From Nitrospirota bacterium (GTDB lineage: Bacteria > Nitrospirota > Thermodesulfovibrionia > Thermodesulfovibrionales > SM23-35): a DNA stretch of 9,253 nt. Both the position numbers and the translations under genes were made by a program. The notes under the pieces are model-generated. The model was not told where the DNA came from. It saw only the letters and a list, made by a program, of their open reading frames with translations, and did no database searches. Where the stretch lies: assembly GCA_016212245.1 (NCBI GenBank), contig JACRGU010000142.1, positions 1 through 9,253 on the forward strand. The letters are read 5' to 3'. This document shows positions 6,605 to 9,253 of the stretch, in pieces (position 1 is the stretch's first letter; each line of letters starts with the position of its first letter).

Positions 6605-6616
6605 AATCTCAAAATC

Positions 6617-7894
6617 TCATTCCTGACCCCTGACCCCTGATCCCTTTCCAGTTATTACTTCAATCCTCGCAATTGCCTTTTCTCTTTCGGCAAACTGGTT
6701 CCAGTAAGAAGTCTCATAATCTATGAGTGATGTTAGATTTTTAATAACTGTTATCAGCTCTATTTTCCCGGCTATGTATCCTGATAAGGCAGACTCAAAG
6801 CCCTGTTTTGTCTTCGGAATTAGTGCATCTCTGTAAAGCTCCATTAACTTTTCTGATGCATTAATCATAGAGAGATTATCCCTTAAGGCAGAGGCAATCA
6901 TAAGTTTCATACCCTCAAGGTCATGTTCTACTTCAGAGCGGTTGGAAAGTGCCTCAAGCACTGCCATCCTCTGCTTTGTTTTATAGAAAAGTGGGATATT
7001 TATTGTGGTTGAAAGGCTCCACATGTCTTCAAATTCACCTCTCCTTTTAAACAGAGAAGCTGCAAGTGTCAGGTCAGGGTAGTATTCCTTCTTTGCCATC
7101 TTTATCTTTGCATCTGATGCTTCTATCATTTTCTGTCGGGACTTTATCTCAGGTGAGTTTTCTACAGCTAATTTTGTAAGGTCATCAAGAGAGTAATTAA
7201 AGATTGTTTTAGGGGGTTCTTGCGGTATACCTAATGGAGATTTTGCATCTCTGCCGATAGTAGAATTTATCATAGCTTCTATACCCTCTTTTTTCTGAAA
7301 TAGCATCTCTTTTCTTTCAAGGAGCATATACTTTTCAGCCTGAGCCATAACTACCTCCTGTTGTAGTGCCATTCCTGATGAGTATCTTGAGATGGCTACA
7401 TCCTCAAGCCTTAAGAAGAGTTCCATTTTCGAGTTAATTAAATCGAGACTTTTGTGGACAAAAAAGAGGTCGTAATAAAGCTCCTTCACCTTTGAGATGG
7501 TCTTTAATTTTACTGCCTCGTATGACATTAAAAGGGCATCCGAATCCTTTGCTGCCATTTCACCCTTTAAAGTGAGTTTCCCTGGAAATGGAAATATCTG
7601 AGAGGCTGAGAACATCCACTGAGCACCTTCCATCTCACCATAAGTGTATCTCCTCCATCCCTCGTTCTGATAGCCAATCATCAGCATCGGGTCAGGAAGG
7701 CTTCTCATCTGAGGAATCCTAAGTGTAACAGATTTCCACCTTGATTCTGCCATCAGCACATCATGGTTATTTCTCAACGCCTCATCAATCAAGGTCTGAA
7801 GGTTTAGTTCTTCAGTAAAGGCACTGGCAGTGAACAGTGAACAGTAAACAGTAAACAGTAAAATGACCCTTTTTATTTTACCTGGCATCCACAT
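6617..7894 (-). CDS. TolC/CusC-family outer-membrane efflux channel
   Basis: This outer-membrane factor completes the tripartite copper/silver exporter. The 425-residue protein has a signal peptide (basic GKIKR, hydrophobic 10-22, likely cleavage after ASA at residue 25) and two outer-membrane-efflux repeats, about 30-215 (starting LNLQTLIDEALRNNHDVLMA) and about 235-415 (LTKLAVENSPEIKSRQKMIE). Long helical stretches with the motifs expected of the alpha-barrel, such as LPDPMLMIGYQNEGW and FPFPGKLTLKGEMA, support the call. Cys18 is not in a good lipobox, so unlike classical CusC it is probably not a lipoprotein. The ATG at 7894 overlaps the preceding gene by 17 bp; a second ATG at 7888 is equally possible and neither has a strong Shine-Dalgarno. 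Both ends are repeat-built: the signal-peptide core (7828-7862) and the tail ITGKGSGVRGQE (6622-6644). Family is sure; metal specificity is inferred from the neighbours. Confidence 0.9.
   Translation of the reverse strand: MWMPGKIKRVILLFTVYCSLFTASAFTEELNLQTLIDEALRNNHDVLMAESRWKSVTLRIPQMRSLPDPMLMIGYQNEGWRRYTYGEMEGAQWMFSASQIFPFPGKLTLKGEMAAKDSDALLMSYEAVKLKTISKVKELYYDLFFVHKSLDLINSKMELFLRLEDVAISRYSSGMALQQEVVMAQAEKYMLLERKEMLFQKKEGIEAMINSTIGRDAKSPLGIPQEPPKTIFNYSLDDLTKLAVENSPEIKSRQKMIEASDAKIKMAKKEYYPDLTLAASLFKRRGEFEDMWSLSTTINIPLFYKTKQRMAVLEALSNRSEVEHDLEGMKLMIASALRDNLSMINASEKLMELYRDALIPKTKQGFESALSGYIAGKIELITVIKNLTSLIDYETSYWNQFAEREKAIARIEVITGKGSGVRGQE
6622..6644. repeat. CCTGACC heptanucleotide array at the end of the channel gene
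   Basis: CCTGACC, CCTGACC, CCTGATC and the start of a fourth unit. It encodes the C-terminal GSGVRGQ tail of the outer-membrane channel, just before its TGA at 6617-6619. Confidence 0.7.
7828..7862. repeat. CAGT(G/A)AA heptanucleotide array encoding a signal-peptide core
   Basis: Five exact-period units: CAGTGAA twice and CAGTAAA three times. An extra isolated CAGTAAA lies at 7813-7819. On the minus strand it encodes residues 11-23 of the channel protein (ILLFTVYCSLFTA), which is the hydrophobic core of its signal peptide. Confidence 0.9.
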
Positions 7895-8276
7895 TAAACT
7901 TCATTTTAGTAGTCTTGCCAGCCCTTGTTATCCTGACAACTATATTCCAGGGACCTGACATGGAAAGATTCATTTTAGCCTTATACTCATTCCCCTTCAA
8001 TTCGGCATCAGTTTTATAGTTTATAGCTGGCATGCCTGGCATTGCAGGCATGGAATATTCAACCTTCACCTTTGCATCAGTTACATATTTCTTAGATGCA
8101 TCTTTTATCTTAATAGTTATATTATTGTCGCCAACAACAGGTGGGTTCTTATCAATCTTAACCTCAACATTATACTCACCTGCCTTCTTCTTCACCTCAT
8201 AATCCTTTGCATAGGCAATGCCTGCTATTAAAAGCAGACTTAAAGTAAAAACAGCCAATTTTTGTCGGGTAGACAT
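7878..8276 (-). CDS. Exported YtkA-like Met-rich protein, putative copper-binding accessory
   Basis: This 132-residue protein has a clear signal peptide (STRQK, hydrophobic 8-20, cleavage likely after AYA at 23), so the mature form is a roughly 109-residue periplasmic beta-sandwich. The pattern of VGDNNITIKIKDASKKYVTDAKVKV, then a Met-rich loop, then GPWNIVVRIT matches the YtkA-like/FixH-like domain. The loop MPAMPGMP (76-83) gives three closely spaced Met residues, with M102 and M106 further on, a composition typical of Cu(I)/Ag(I) sites. Placed first in the efflux module, it may hand metal to the adaptor or pump, a role that CusF fills in E. coli; this is inference. The start at 8276 has a strong AAGGAGG. 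It lies 28 bp after serS and overlaps the channel gene by 17 bp. Confidence 0.8.
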   Translation of the reverse strand: MSTRQKLAVFTLSLLLIAGIAYAKDYEVKKKAGEYNVEVKIDKNPPVVGDNNITIKIKDASKKYVTDAKVKVEYSMPAMPGMPAINYKTDAELKGNEYKAKMNLSMSGPWNIVVRITRAGKTTKMKFNVDAR

Positions 8277-8285
8277 CTTTCGTAA

Positions 8286-8292
8286 CCTCCTT
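8286..8292 (-). promoter_or_regulatory. Shine-Dalgarno of the YtkA-like gene
   Basis: AAGGAGG on the minus strand lies 9 nt before the ATG at 8276, inside the 28-bp gap after serS. It is one of the strongest ribosome-binding sites in the window. The gap leaves little room for a separate promoter or terminator, which suggests read-through from serS unless a promoter lies within its 3' end. Confidence 0.7.
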
Positions 8293-8304
8293 TTCTCGGC
8301 ACAC

Positions 8305-9253
8305 TCATCTTATTACCTCTACCCCCATATACGGCCTCAGTACTACAGGGATAATAACGCTTCCGTCTTTCTGCTGGTAGTTTTCGAGGATGGCAACAAC
8401 AGTTCTTCCAATGGCAAGGCCAGAGCCATTCAGTGTATGCACGAACTCTGTTCCTTTTTTGCCTTCGCGCTTAAATCTTATGTTCGCCCTCCTTGCCTGG
8501 AAATCCGTAAAATTTGAACATGAAGATATTTCTCTGTATCTCTGCTGGCCTGGAAGCCATACCTCAATGTCATATGTCTTTGAGGCAGCAAACCCGAGGT
8601 CTCCTGTGCAGAGGGCTACAACCCTGTATGGAAGCTCTAACCTCTGGAGAATATCTTCAGCATCTCTTGTCATAGATTCAAGTTCATTGTAAGAATCTTC
8701 AGGCTTTACAAACTTAACAAGCTCCACCTTATTGAACTGGTGCTGTCTTATAAGACCCCTTACATCTTTACCATAAGAGCCTGCCTCACGCCTGAAGCAA
8801 GGGGTATATGCCGTATAGTAAATTGGCAGGTCTTTTTCTTTCAGGATTTCATCTTTATGGATATTCGTTACAGGGACCTCAGCAGTTGGTATAAGATAGA
8901 ACTCTGGGTCAACAGTCCTGAAAAGATCTATCTCGAATTTTGGCAATTGTCCTGTGCCTGTCATAGCCTCTCTGTTTACGATAATAGGAGGGAAGACCTC
9001 TTTATAACCTTTAGAGACATTTAGATCCAACATGAAGTTCATCAATGCCCTTTCAAGTTTTGCACCCAGACCCTTCATAATAGCGAATCTTGCCCCTGCT
9101 ATCTTTGATGCCCTCTCAAAGTCAATAATCTCAAGCATTTCACCAATATCCCAGTGGTTTAATGGCTCAAAATCAAACTGCCTTGGTTCACCCCATCTAC
9201 TTATCTCCATATTCTCTGTCTCATCCTTCCCAACAGGCACAGATTCATGAGGA
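8305..9253 (-). CDS. serS: Seryl-tRNA synthetase, C-terminal catalytic part (5' end outside the window)
   Basis: This class II aminoacyl-tRNA synthetase charges tRNA-Ser in the cytoplasm. The 315 visible residues begin at PHESVPVGKDETEN and carry the whole catalytic domain: HWDIGE, motif 1 around FPPIIVNREAMTGTGQLPKF, the serine-binding TAEVP, motif 2 at CFRREAGSYGKDVRGLIRQH, and motif 3 at GSGLAIGRTVVAILENY, ending VLRPYMGVEVIR. The frame is open to the window edge. Compared with the usual length of about 420-430, roughly 110 residues are missing, mainly the N-terminal coiled-coil arm that grips tRNA-Ser. The in-frame GTG at 9240 is internal (the V of SVPVGKD) and not a start. It is the most upstream visible member of the gene train leading into the copper efflux genes. 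Confidence 0.97.
   Translation of the reverse strand, partial: PHESVPVGKDETENMEISRWGEPRQFDFEPLNHWDIGEMLEIIDFERASKIAGARFAIMKGLGAKLERALMNFMLDLNVSKGYKEVFPPIIVNREAMTGTGQLPKFEIDLFRTVDPEFYLIPTAEVPVTNIHKDEILKEKDLPIYYTAYTPCFRREAGSYGKDVRGLIRQHQFNKVELVKFVKPEDSYNELESMTRDAEDILQRLELPYRVVALCTGDLGFAASKTYDIEVWLPGQQRYREISSCSNFTDFQARRANIRFKREGKKGTEFVHTLNGSGLAIGRTVVAILENYQQKDGSVIIPVVLRPYMGVEVIR

Noticed and set aside
6595..6612. TTG start for cusB adding six residues
   Set aside because: The GGAGG at 6600-6604 lies within this extension and is ideally spaced for the GTG at 6594.

Overview
This 9.25 kb chromosomal window comes from a Gram-negative bacterium of moderate GC content. An outer-membrane export channel, an RND pump and the tail of a sigma-54 (NtrC-family) regulator point to a diderm. 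The style of the proteins and repeats fits Nitrospirota or a deltaproteobacterial-type lineage, but that placement is inference from family resemblance only.

Layout. Positions 1-209 (+) hold the end of a sigma-54 response regulator, interrupted by an in-frame TAA just before its Fis-type helix-turn-helix. Positions 210-310 are non-coding and mostly an AT-rich heptanucleotide array. fdhD (311-1105, -) is next, followed by a tRNA-Pro(CGG) gene on the + strand (1122-1198). From 8305 down to 1241 runs a continuous minus-strand gene train: serS (5' end outside the window), a small Met-rich exported YtkA-like protein, a TolC/CusC-type outer-membrane factor, a CusB-type adaptor, a CusA-type HME-RND pump, and cysK. 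Gaps are short, or the genes overlap (17 bp between the YtkA-like gene and the channel gene; a 4-bp ATGA overlap between cusA and cysK), so at least the five genes from the YtkA-like gene to cysK look co-transcribed.

Function. The YtkA-like protein, channel, adaptor and pump form a complete Cu(I)/Ag(I) efflux module. The pump keeps the three metal-binding Met positions and the proton-relay Asp/Glu/Lys of CusA. No CusF, copper ATPase or copper-sensing regulator lies in the window. cysK (cysteine synthase) is translationally coupled to the pump, which could link metal stress to thiol supply.

The most unusual signal is not a gene. At least eight loci carry degenerate tandem arrays with a strict 7-bp period and different unit sequences. 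They sit between genes and, in frame, inside cysK, cusA (twice), cusB (twice) and the channel gene (twice). They have become a signal-peptide core, a proline-rich linker, C-terminal tails and a 24-residue insertion. A separate perfect 14-bp palindrome is inserted in frame in fdhD. Together these look like short dispersed repeats (comparable in period to cyanobacterial STRR repeats) settling in tolerant protein segments.
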